In this document: positions 8,004 to 14,257 of the stretch, one piece after another
How the letters are laid out: each line of letters starts with the position of its first letter
Numbering within the stretch: position 1 is the first letter of the stretch
Origin: an uncultured Clostridium sp.
Lineage (GTDB): Bacteria > Bacillota > Clostridia > TANB77 > CAG-508
Length of the DNA stretch: 64,000 nt
NCBI GenBank assembly: GCA_902462295.1
Contig: CABQAZ010000003.1
Location: 35,446 to 99,445, forward strand
Direction: 5' to 3'
Translations under genes and position numbers: made by a program
Notes under the pieces: generated by a model
What the model saw: only the letters and a program-made list of their open reading frames with translations
Database searches by the model: none
Told to the model about the DNA's origin: nothing

Positions 8004-8122
8004 ACTAGTGAGAAATATAACAAACTACTTTAAATACATTTACATTATAGAAAGTATTTTATAAAATGTCAATAGATTTTCAAAAATATTTTATATTTCT
8101 AACAAAAGGAGATAGAAGAGAT

Positions 8123-9226
8123 ATGAATATATTTAATATAAATGTTCCAAAAGATGAGATTTCAATGATATTTGATCCATATGGTGATATTGAAAATTAT
8201 AGTACTTCACTATATTTACATAAGTCAAAAATAGCACTAGATGATGAAAAAGACAAATTCTCAGCTCATGTTGAAATTGACTTATCTCGTAACAATCGTT
8301 CAGATAAATTAGTTAAACAAATTGTTAATCGTGATTATGGTACTTTTTTAACTACTATGTTAAATGCTGATTTTTCATCATCTGAAAAAGCTTATTATAG
8401 TTTTTTTGCTTATTATGGAATAGAAGGAACTCACTCAATTTCATTACTTAATGAAACGAATCCGACCTTATATGCAACAAGATATATATCTACAAAACAA
8501 TTTTTAAGTTATTATGATAAAACATTTTCATTAGTAAAGGATAAATATATTTCCTTTCAATCTAAATTAAAAAAGATTGTTGATTATGTATTTAATCTAA
8601 ATGAATATAGAGGAGGGAAAATTTCTGATAAATATGCAAAATTAATGGCGATTTCTCGTATTTTAGAGATAACAGAGTATACATCATTTATTCGATTAAG
8701 TCAGTATCCTAATGGAAAAATAAATGAAGATAATTCAAACAATATAAAATATATTGATAAAATTGCAGCTCAAATTGCTAACAAAGAATCAAATATTGGT
8801 GTTATGAAACATTATTCAAGCAAATCGCATCTTGCTTTGGCATATATGGCTTTAACTGATTTAGTAATGTATGGAAAAAGGAATATAAGTACTTGTCAAA
8901 ATTGTGGAAGATATTATTTACAATATTCTGGAAAAGAAGTTTATTGTGATTTGCCAAATCAAGATGGAAGTCCATCATGTAAAACATTTGCTTCTCGTAA
9001 AGTTTATGCAGATAAGGTTACAGAAGATGTTGCAGAACTTACATATAAAAGAGAATACCAAAGAAGAATAACTAAAGTCTATCGTGCTCCTGATGATGAT
9101 AAAAAAGATTCTTTACAAAAAGAATATTCTGAATGGAGAGTTGCTGCTAGGGAACAATTACTTCGTTATAGAAATGGAGAGATATCTAGTGCAGAATTTA
9201 TGAATTGGATAGAAGAACATAAATAA
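8123..9226 (+). CDS. DUF6076-like protein with C-terminal zinc-ribbon-like motif
   Basis: A 367-residue soluble protein. The C-terminal third contains CQNCGRYYLQ ... VYCD ... SCKTFASRKVY, a CxxC-x(n)-C-x(n)-C arrangement that would bind zinc. I know this pattern from DUF6076-like proteins in Clostridia; the N-terminal 230 residues are helical and carry no motif I recognise. Start ATG 8123 was chosen because AAAGGAGATAG lies upstream; the frame is open from ATG 8066, where only a weak site exists. It is monocistronic, with its own promoter, and converges on a small RNA whose long terminator hairpin overlaps its stop codon. Function unknown; it is the first cargo gene after the integration module. 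Confidence 0.65.
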   Translation: MNIFNINVPKDEISMIFDPYGDIENYSTSLYLHKSKIALDDEKDKFSAHVEIDLSRNNRSDKLVKQIVNRDYGTFLTTMLNADFSSSEKAYYSFFAYYGIEGTHSISLLNETNPTLYATRYISTKQFLSYYDKTFSLVKDKYISFQSKLKKIVDYVFNLNEYRGGKISDKYAKLMAISRILEITEYTSFIRLSQYPNGKINEDNSNNIKYIDKIAAQIANKESNIGVMKHYSSKSHLALAYMALTDLVMYGKRNISTCQNCGRYYLQYSGKEVYCDLPNQDGSPSCKTFASRKVYADKVTEDVAELTYKREYQRRITKVYRAPDDDKKDSLQKEYSEWRVAAREQLLRYRNGEISSAEFMNWIEEHK

Positions 9227-9283
9227 AAATTAACCTAATTACCACCATAGATATATAGTTATGGTGGCGATTAGGTTAATTTT
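9226..9283. terminator. Long bidirectional terminator hairpin
   Basis: AAAATTAACCTAAT and ACCACCATA on the left pair with TATGGTGG and ATTAGGTTAATTTT on the right, giving a stem of more than 20 bp. It ends both the plus-strand DUF6076-like mRNA and the minus-strand small RNA 1. Confidence 0.8.
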
Positions 9284-9380
9284 ATATCAACTTGACTGTA
9301 TTTCAGGTCTAAATGACTTCTTGCAACGCTCAGCGTTTACGCGGGTTAGGAATTATTCTAATAAATTATTTCATACCTAT
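9228..9380 (-). ncRNA. Predicted small RNA 1, paralogue of small RNA 2
   Basis: About 150 nt, with promoter TATACA (9411-9416), a 17-base spacer and TATAAT (9388-9393) on the minus strand, ending at the 9226-9283 hairpin. The RNA starts AGGTATGAAATA, then has AATTCCTAACCCG, a hairpin AACGC-TGA-GCGTT and a second hairpin GTC-ATTTA-GAC followed by CCTGA. All these blocks recur in the same order in small RNA 2, with sequence changes that keep pairing. No reading frame of note and no known RNA family that I recognise. Confidence 0.6.
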
Positions 9381-9434
9381 GTTTAATATTATAACTCATA
9401 AATTGTATTTTGTATATAAAATTATCTAAAATTA

Positions 9435-9463
9435 TTGTTTTTTGAAGAGTTTTAGAGTATAAT
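9435..9463 (+). promoter_or_regulatory. Promoter of the 28-codon toxin-like gene
   Basis: TTGTTT (9435-9440), a 17-base spacer and TATAAT (9458-9463). The predicted start near 9470 gives a 40-base leader with a small inverted repeat (CCTTT/AAAGG). Confidence 0.6.
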
Positions 9464-9512
9464 GCTTTTAGCCTTTTCAAAGGAAATCTTTGAGAAAGGG
9501 GGTGTTATTCAG

Positions 9513-9599
9513 ATGACCTCATTTGAATTAATCTGGCGTCTTATAGTATTACTATTAAGTACATACGAAGACAAACAACCAGATGACAACAAAGACTAG
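9513..9599 (+). CDS. 28-residue membrane peptide, Fst/par-like type I toxin candidate
   Basis: A short gene with a strong AAGGGGGTG ribosome site 7-15 bases before ATG. The peptide starts MTSFELIWRLIVLLLSTY, a single hydrophobic membrane segment, and ends in a polar tail rich in Asp, Lys and Asn. That is the layout of Fst-type toxins, although the sequence itself differs from Fst. Its own promoter (9435-9463) and terminator (9611-9647) fit. The start codon lies inside a 16-bp repeat, ATGACCTCATTTGAAT, that recurs in the predicted antisense RNA at 9697-9712, so the antitoxin RNA could cover the start codon. The toxin role is inferred from architecture. Confidence 0.65.
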   Translation: MTSFELIWRLIVLLLSTYEDKQPDDNKD

Positions 9600-9610
9600 A
9601 AATAGTCAAT

Positions 9611-9647
9611 GAAGTGAAGAACTACCACTCTTCACTTCTATTTTTTT
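9611..9647 (+). terminator. Terminator of the toxin mRNA
   Basis: GAAGTGAAGA (9611-9620) pairs perfectly with TCTTCACTTC (9629-9638), followed by TATTTTTTT. The loop ACTACCAC is complementary to the GTGGTAG loop of the antisense RNA. Confidence 0.85.
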
Positions 9648-9649
9648 GC

Positions 9650-9723
9650 AAAAAAATAGAACTAAATGCTACCACACATCTAGTTCGTGCTATTCAATGA
9701 CCTCATTTGAATAACTTAAGTTA
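9650..9723 (-). ncRNA. Predicted antitoxin RNA of the Fst/par-like locus
   Basis: About 70-75 nt on the minus strand. A consensus promoter, TTGACA (9752-9757), 17 bases, TATACT (9729-9734), precedes it. It ends in its own terminator, GAACTAGATG/CATTTAGTTC (9677-9686 and 9659-9668), followed by TATTTTTTT. It contains the complement of the 16-bp repeat found at the toxin start codon, and its terminator loop GTGGTAG matches CTACCAC in the toxin mRNA loop. Length and layout match RNA II of pAD1 par. Confidence 0.65.
9697..9712. repeat. Second copy of the 16-bp direct repeat
   Basis: ATGACCTCATTTGAAT at 9697-9712 repeats 9513-9528 exactly. Here it is flanked by TATTCA so that ATTCAA and TTGAAT form a small hairpin presenting TGACCTCA. 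Confidence 0.8.
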
Positions 9724-9728
9724 ACTAT

Positions 9729-9757
9729 AGTATACTACTTTTTCTAGTATATGTCAA
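9729..9757 (-). promoter_or_regulatory. Strong promoter of the antitoxin RNA
   Basis: On the minus strand: TTGACA, a 17-base spacer and TATACT, close to the sigma-A consensus and stronger than the toxin promoter, as expected for type I antitoxins. Confidence 0.8.
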
Positions 9758-9846
9758 ATAATTTTTGAATATTCACAAAAATTTCGTGCTAGCCTAATAA
9801 ATTTAGTATAGGCCAAAAATATTAAAAAAATTGACTTATAGAAATT

Positions 9847-9880
9847 TATAGGTCAAAAAATTGTGAAATTTTGACCTATA
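9847..9880. repeat. 12-bp inverted repeat TATAGGTCAAAA/TTTTGACCTATA
   Basis: Perfect arms at 9847-9858 and 9869-9880. Related half-sites occur just upstream (TATAGGCCAAAA near 9807 and TTGACTTATAG near 9831). It could be an operator cluster or RNA stem; nothing else is seen in 9760-9900. Confidence 0.5.
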
Positions 9881-9904
9881 AAAATCACATAGAATTGCAA
9901 AGAA

Positions 9905-10040
9905 AAATAAAGCCATTCGTTTGAATGGCTTTTTGTGATGACTACCATCAACATGGGTTAGGTCTTTTTGAGACCAAAATTTACTAACGCTCTGCATTAG
10001 TTCGGGTCAGGAACTATTTTATTTAATATTTCATACCTGT
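9905..10040 (-). ncRNA. Predicted small RNA 2, paralogue of small RNA 1
   Basis: About 135 nt, with promoter TGGACA (10070-10075), 17 bases, TATAAT (10047-10052) on the minus strand. It ends at the hairpin AAAGCCATTC/GAATGGCTTT followed by ATTTTT (9934 down to about 9903). It begins AGGTATGAAATA, then AGTTCCTGACCCG, hairpin ACTAATGC-AGA-GCGTTAGT and hairpin GGTCT-CAAAA-AGACC followed by CCTAA. The 5' end, the conserved blocks and the hairpin order match small RNA 1 at 9228-9380. Confidence 0.6.
9909..9934. terminator. Terminator of small RNA 2
   Basis: AAAGCCATTC (9909-9918) pairs with GAATGGCTTT (9923-9932) across GTTT. On the minus strand it is followed by ATTTTT. Confidence 0.75.
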
Positions 10041-10088
10041 AAATGTATTATAAAATAAATTTAAAAATTTGTCCATAATTTTTAAAAT

Positions 10089-10117
10089 TTGCAATATTAT
10101 GTAAAATATGTTATTAT
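10089..10117 (+). promoter_or_regulatory. Promoter of the transglutaminase-fold gene
   Basis: TTGCAA (10089-10094), a 17-base spacer and TATTAT (10112-10117). It diverges from the promoter of small RNA 2 with only 14 bases between the two -35 boxes. Confidence 0.5.
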
Positions 10118-10224
10118 ATATTTATATGCACATTGAAAAAAGAATAATTATTTCTTGTACATACCTATAAAAAATGTATTTCGCATATTGAGTATCATAA
10201 ACAACATTTGAGGAGGACACATTT

Positions 10225-10689
10225 ATGGAAAATATGTATGCAAAAGTAGTAACTGGAAACAAATATGACCGCGAAATCGCTGCAAGGCATAATTTTGCAA
10301 TGTATAAAGCTAAAGTAAAGGCTAAAGATATTGCAAAGATTGAATCTGACTTTATCCAACATAATCATGTAGGCTGTTGTTTACACTATGCATTGGCTCT
10401 TTATAATCTTTTATATGAAGCAGGATATGAGGTTTACCTTGTAACTACTCCAGAAGATGATGGAGATAATCATGCGAGTGTTTGTTATGCTTTGAATGGA
10501 AAAAGATATATCGCTGATCCTGTAGAAACTGTAATTACAGGAGACTTCAGTTATATTCGAATTCCGTTTGAAAAGTTTAAAAATGAAAATGCATGGCTTA
10601 AAGTTTTTGAGCCCAATGGTATGTATGGAGAGGAATTATTCTTCGAAAACTTCCTTGCAAACTGCCATAAAGAATTTTATAAAAGTTAA
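10225..10689 (+). CDS. Small transglutaminase/papain-fold protein
   Basis: A 154-residue soluble protein in which the catalytic triad of the transglutaminase-like (papain) fold can be placed: Cys52 in VGCCLHYALALYNLL, His83 in DNHASV, and Asp98 in RYIADP. This order and spacing fit bacterial transglutaminase-core proteins, which act as peptidases, amidases or, less often, cross-linking enzymes. There is no signal peptide, so it acts inside the cell unless secreted by other means. GAGGAGGAC precedes ATG. Codon use is less AT-biased than the genes to its right. It stands alone between its own promoter and a strong terminator. No partner or substrate can be named. Confidence 0.7.
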   Translation: MENMYAKVVTGNKYDREIAARHNFAMYKAKVKAKDIAKIESDFIQHNHVGCCLHYALALYNLLYEAGYEVYLVTTPEDDGDNHASVCYALNGKRYIADPVETVITGDFSYIRIPFEKFKNENAWLKVFEPNGMYGEELFFENFLANCHKEFYKS

Positions 10690-10699
10690 AGGAAGGACT

Positions 10700-10745
10700 A
10701 AAGGGTACTAATTGATTCAAATCAATATGGTATCCTTTTTTTATA
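10700..10745 (+). terminator. Terminator after the transglutaminase-fold gene
   Basis: AAAGGGTAC with ATTGATT on the left pairs with AATCAAT and GGTATCCTTT on the right, followed by T7. Confidence 0.8.
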
Positions 10746-10779
10746 GTTTAAAAATGTTGTGAAAAAAAGAATTTTATGA

Positions 10780-10785
10780 TACAAT
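10780..10785 (+). promoter_or_regulatory. -10 box of the membrane protein/HEPN operon
   Basis: TACAAT lies 17 bases after TTGTGA (10757-10762). The first gene starts about 35 bases downstream. Confidence 0.5.
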
Positions 10786-10818
10786 ATTTATAGATTATTT
10801 TAGGAAATGAGGTATAAT

Positions 10819-11079
10819 ATGGAATTAAAAAATCTAGAAAAAGAAATTGAAAATATTAAAGAAAGAAATAAAAAGGTTGAATTAGATAAATCATGGGAAA
10901 CAAGTTGGACAAGAAAAATTTGTATAATGATTTTAACTTATATTGTTGTTATAATCTATTCATATGTTATAAGAAAGTACGATAATATACTATTAAGTTC
11001 ATTAGTCCCTGTTATTCGGATTTACATTATCTACATTATCCTTAAAATATATAAGAAAAATGTGGGAAAAATTAGGTAA
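10819..11079 (+). CDS. Small two-TM membrane protein
   Basis: An 86-residue protein with an N-terminal charged helix (ELKNLEKEIENIKERNKK), the sequence DKSWETSWTRKICI, and two hydrophobic segments (roughly residues 35-53 and 60-76). Small proteins with a W-E-T-S-x-x-R-K stretch ahead of two membrane helices are widespread in bacteria but have no assigned function that I know. ATG 10819 was preferred over ATG 10807 because GAGG ends 8 bases before it. The tandem-HEPN gene begins 15 bases after the stop, so the two are almost certainly one operon, suggesting a membrane partner for that protein. Confidence 0.6.
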   Translation: MELKNLEKEIENIKERNKKVELDKSWETSWTRKICIMILTYIVVIIYSYVIRKYDNILLSSLVPVIRIYIIYIILKIYKKNVGKIR

Positions 11080-11094
11080 AAAAGGAGAATAAAA

Positions 11095-12312
11095 GTGGAT
11101 AAAGAAAAGTTAGAACAACTACAAAATAGTCTTAAATCCAAATTATTTAATACCTTCGGCAATACAATTGAAGAATTTGAAGCAAATGCAGAAAAACTTT
11201 CATTTATAGGAACAATAACAGATTTTAATATTATAAAAGGCTTATATAATAATTCAAATATTATTTATAACGAGAGAGAGTTATTGCATTTAAACGAAAT
11301 CTTAAATATAAGTCGAGAAAAAGAACAAGCGCAAATTGATAAAATGACCTTTTCTTTAAAATGTATTAAACAATTATCCGATTTTAAGAATAATCAAAGA
11401 TTTAGAGGAAATGAATTATTACAAGCAACTTATATGTCAATTTTTTCAAGATATAATGATAATAGAGATAGAAGTAATAATATATTTGTTTCAAGAGACT
11501 TAATTGATGAAGTTATTAGAGAAGAACATGAAAGCGAAATTGGGAAAATATATATAACATATAAAAGATATGATAATTTTTTATATCAGTATATACACGA
11601 TACTTCTGAGAATAAAAGTCAGAAAGATAGCAAACATAATAAAAGATTCGTTTCATATGTTTTAAGAAATATACGAAATAATATAGCTCATGGAGATTTC
11701 TGTAATTTATCTGACAATGAAAAACAAATTGTAAATGTAGAAAGTCAGGGAGAAAATATAGAAGAATTTAAGGCAAAGTTCGAATTTCAATGTTTGAATA
11801 GCATTTGTAATAAATTGGCTCAACAATTAAAAAATTCGAATGAAGATGTATTATTTGAATTAGAAGATGCCTTAAAAAATGGAACACCTGATAAATTATA
11901 TTATTCATGTAAAGACGATGAAAATAAAATCATGAGCATTGTATTTCCAATATATATAAACAGTTTTATAGTTTATAACTTCAAAAAATTTAAGGATTTA
12001 AAAAAAGTATCACAATTTGGAAAAGGAAAAGAGTCAGAGATTGTTAGGCAGTTTTATGACAGAAATAATAGTGATAGTTTTTTAAGTAAAATCGTACAAA
12101 ATAGCAATAATGAAAGTATTGATGAATTTGAAGTATTCAGAGATATTAGAAATTCAGTCGTGCATAATAAAGTAGTATATAGAAATGGATGTATAATAAC
12201 TGAAAATGGACTTCAAATTCCTTATGCAATATTTTATGATATGCTACACAACCAAGAACAAATTTTAAGTGCTCGAAATGAAAATAAAGAAGAAGATAGA
12301 AATATATATTAA
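11095..12312 (+). CDS. Tandem HEPN-motif protein
   Basis: A 405-residue, helix-rich protein that contains two copies of the RNxxxH motif of HEPN ribonuclease domains: R194-N195-N-I-A-H199 in VLRNIRNNIAHGDF, and R352-N353-S-V-V-H357 in FRDIRNSVVHNKV. The first half (residues 90-200) and second half (270-395) would each be one HEPN-like bundle. HEPN proteins with this motif are metal-independent RNases in toxin-antitoxin, abortive infection and CRISPR effectors. Translation starts at GTG with AAAGGAG upstream. It follows a two-TM protein gene by 15 bases. I do not recognise a named family. The RNase role is inferred from the motifs only. Confidence 0.65.
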   Translation: MDKEKLEQLQNSLKSKLFNTFGNTIEEFEANAEKLSFIGTITDFNIIKGLYNNSNIIYNERELLHLNEILNISREKEQAQIDKMTFSLKCIKQLSDFKNNQRFRGNELLQATYMSIFSRYNDNRDRSNNIFVSRDLIDEVIREEHESEIGKIYITYKRYDNFLYQYIHDTSENKSQKDSKHNKRFVSYVLRNIRNNIAHGDFCNLSDNEKQIVNVESQGENIEEFKAKFEFQCLNSICNKLAQQLKNSNEDVLFELEDALKNGTPDKLYYSCKDDENKIMSIVFPIYINSFIVYNFKKFKDLKKVSQFGKGKESEIVRQFYDRNNSDSFLSKIVQNSNNESIDEFEVFRDIRNSVVHNKVVYRNGCIITENGLQIPYAIFYDMLHNQEQILSARNENKEEDRNIY

Positions 12313-12329
12313 AAAATAGTCAAAAAATA

Positions 12330-12358
12330 TTGAAATTATTTTTATTTTAGTATATAGT
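12330..12358 (+). promoter_or_regulatory. Promoter of the 12380 gene pair
   Basis: TTGAAA (12330-12335), 17 bases, TATAGT (12353-12358), then GGGAGG before the ATG at 12380. Confidence 0.45.
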
Positions 12359-12379
12359 GTAATGGGAGGTTAGAAATAT

Positions 12380-13018
12380 ATGATAGAAAAAAGTTGTTTA
12401 CAAAAATATATAGAAGCATTAATGACTGTAGCTAAGAAAAATGGTGAAAAAGTAAAAATAGATAATAAAACAAGAACTGTTACACTTTCAGACGAAGGAG
12501 TATCGTTTTCATACTGGGATGATAATGGAGAACAAGGATTAACTCAAATAGGTTTAACTTGTGGAGACCCAAATAATAGAGAAGAATTTTTAGATTTATT
12601 ATGGGAAACTCATAAGGATGAAAATGGAAATTTTATTGAGGGTGACGATAAATATCCAGTATCATCTGGTAGTCCTTATTATAATCATTTAGGAGATAAT
12701 CTTTCTTTAAATGAAATATTAGGTGAGCAAGTGTTTGATACTTTTGCATCCGATGTTACTGTTGATTTTTCAGATATTTCGAATTTATTTGATGAAAGTA
12801 AAGCATATTATATGAAAAATATAACACCAGAAGTTGCAAAAAAACTTAGAGCTTTTATTGAAAAATATCCTGAATTTGATATAGCTAGAAATAGAAGTAA
12901 AGAAGATTTAGGGGCAGAGTTATCAGAAATATCAAGAGATGGAATAACATCTCAAGTTCAATCTGATTTAATTGCTGCAACAAAAGAAACAGAAAAAAGT
13001 TTTGAACAAGAACAATAA
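12380..13018 (+). CDS. Unknown acidic cargo protein
   Basis: A 212-residue protein that I do not recognise. It has no membrane segment or signal peptide, is acidic, and shows a glycine/aspartate-rich middle (HKDENGNFIEGDDKYPVSSG). The C-terminal part is helical and ends in a Glu/Gln-rich tail. A good GGGAGG site lies 10 bases before the start, and a promoter can be proposed at 12330-12358. The next gene follows after 26 bases, in the same direction, and probably shares the transcript. It is cargo of element 2, between the HEPN operon and the mobilization module. It could be an anti-restriction-like or structural protein, but nothing in the sequence decides this. Confidence 0.55.
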   Translation: MIEKSCLQKYIEALMTVAKKNGEKVKIDNKTRTVTLSDEGVSFSYWDDNGEQGLTQIGLTCGDPNNREEFLDLLWETHKDENGNFIEGDDKYPVSSGSPYYNHLGDNLSLNEILGEQVFDTFASDVTVDFSDISNLFDESKAYYMKNITPEVAKKLRAFIEKYPEFDIARNRSKEDLGAELSEISRDGITSQVQSDLIAATKETEKSFEQEQ

Positions 13019-13044
13019 AACAATACAAATGAAAGAGGTAAAAA

Positions 13045-13506
13045 ATGATTAGTCAAGAATATAGTCTAGCAATTTCTGAAACTTTAGATATATTAGATCA
13101 TACTAAAAAAGAAGATGTAGATAAAATTTCAACTAAATTTTTAAATTTTTTAAAAGAAAATGCATCGAAAACTTATGTATCTTGTCTTGATTTTAGTAAA
13201 CCGTTAAAGGAAATGAATTTAAATCAAAAAACAATAGGTATCTTGTCATTGATTAATAAAAAATTTTGGTGTAATGATGATGAAAGACTAGATTTTGAAA
13301 TGAAATTAAAACAAAATGAATTATCGTATCAAAACAAAATAAGAGAAAAATATAATCCTGATAATTTATTTAAAAAACAAAAGTCAGAAACACTAAATCT
13401 TGAAAATAATACTATTACAGAAGAAACAGCAATTATTGAATACAAAGAAAAGAATTTCTTAAAAAAAATATTTGATAAAATTAAACATTTATTTAAGAAA
13501 AATTAG
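13045..13506 (+). CDS. Conserved hypothetical protein of clostridial accessory regions
   Basis: A 153-residue, charged, mostly helical protein. The N-terminal part (MISQEYSLAISETLDIL ... DVDKISTKFLNFLKENA) and the KYNPDNLFKKQK segment resemble a group of short proteins that I have seen repeatedly in gut Clostridia, always without function. A basic C-terminal helix (KNFLKKIFDKIKHLFKKN) could touch membranes or nucleic acid. The AGAGG site is 7 bases before ATG, and the gene follows the previous one by 26 bases. A strong terminator, shared with the convergent minus-strand module, closes the operon. Confidence 0.6.
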   Translation: MISQEYSLAISETLDILDHTKKEDVDKISTKFLNFLKENASKTYVSCLDFSKPLKEMNLNQKTIGILSLINKKFWCNDDERLDFEMKLKQNELSYQNKIREKYNPDNLFKKQKSETLNLENNTITEETAIIEYKEKNFLKKIFDKIKHLFKKN

Positions 13507-13546
13507 AAAATACGGAATGAGCATTTAAAGTTCATTCCGTATTTTA
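13507..13546. terminator. Bidirectional terminator between cargo and mobilization module
   Basis: AAAATACGGAATGA (13507-13520) pairs perfectly with TCATTCCGTATTTT (13532-13545). It ends the plus-strand cargo operon and the minus-strand mob/tnpV transcript. Confidence 0.85.
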
Positions 13547-13549
13547 GGT

Positions 13550-13879
13550 TTAATCTATTATTCCAATTCTTTTAAAATAGTAATAAGCATCCATACCACC
13601 TTTAAAATAAATTTCTCTTTCTAAAATATCCTGTAAATTATGATATAAAACAATAACTTGTGACAAATCTTTACACTCTCCAGCACTTAATCCATCTTCT
13701 AAGTGAGATTCATCAAGTAGTCTTTGAATATTTAGATTTCTATCCATAATTCTATGCATTTTATCTTTAATTTCTATATATTTTTTATTGTTTTTATTCA
13801 AATATTGTCTTATATCCTCAATACTTTCATAAAAATCATCACTATATTCTTCTATAAATGGCTTTAATTTTTCTTCCAT
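13550..13879 (-). CDS. Small conserved mobilization-module protein (copy 2)
   Basis: A 109-residue helical protein, paralogue of the one at 2889-3215. The shared ending is EREIYFKGGMDAYYYFKRIGIID, here preceded by helical, charged sequence with little identity to copy 1. ATG 13879 has AGGGGGA upstream, and the gene starts 12 bases after the tnpV stop, so it is the last gene of the rep-mobV-tnpV transcript on the minus strand. Function is unknown. Its occurrence in both elements, always last after mobV, argues for a role in transfer or maintenance and not for chance cargo. Confidence 0.65.
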   Translation of the reverse strand: MEEKLKPFIEEYSDDFYESIEDIRQYLNKNNKKYIEIKDKMHRIMDRNLNIQRLLDESHLEDGLSAGECKDLSQVIVLYHNLQDILEREIYFKGGMDAYYYFKRIGIID

Positions 13880-13890
13880 TGTAAATCCCC

Positions 13891-14241
13891 CTATACATAA
13901 ATTAATTCATTAAATATAATTTCTTCAGCACGATTTTTAATTGAATTCATTTTGCCAACCCACTCAAGTTGATTTATGGCTTTTAATTCTTCTGTAATAT
14001 TTTCTCGTTTTGCAAATTGTTTCATTAGCAGGTTATATCTATTAGTTGCAGTTTTATCAATTTCTTGTAAGTGTTCACTTAATTTATCTTCCATTAGCAA
14101 AATTGTATATTCAGCTTTCTTTTGTGTTTTCAAATAATTCAATCTCATTTTGCCGTATTTTCCTAATTGAAAATTTTTAGTATTTGAGATTACCAAGTTA
14201 GGAATGTAGTAATCTCCACATTTTCTATAATCTATTTTCAT
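13891..14241 (-). CDS. tnpV: TnpV-like transposon-encoded protein
   Basis: A 116-residue protein with the features of the TnpV family of Clostridia mobile elements: an N-terminal 'CGDYYIPNL' stretch, 'GKYGKMRLNYLKTQKKAEYTILL' and the conserved C-terminal 'AINQLEWVGKMNSIKNRAEEII'. The family is named from Tn4451-like transposons; its biochemical role is not established. ATG 14241 was chosen because AGAAAGGATTTG lies upstream; the open frame continues to 14322 inside mobV. It follows mobV by 16 bases and precedes the small conserved gene. Element 1 has no tnpV at the equivalent place, a clear difference between the two related elements. Confidence 0.75.
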   Translation of the reverse strand: MKIDYRKCGDYYIPNLVISNTKNFQLGKYGKMRLNYLKTQKKAEYTILLMEDKLSEHLQEIDKTATNRYNLLMKQFAKRENITEELKAINQLEWVGKMNSIKNRAEEIIFNELIYV

Positions 14242-14257
14242 ATTTATCAAATCCTTT

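Noticed and set aside
9226..10040. CRISPR array or retron reading of the RNA island
   Set aside because: There is no regular repeat-spacer series and no cas or reverse transcriptase gene; two diverged copies with separate promoters fit small RNA genes better.
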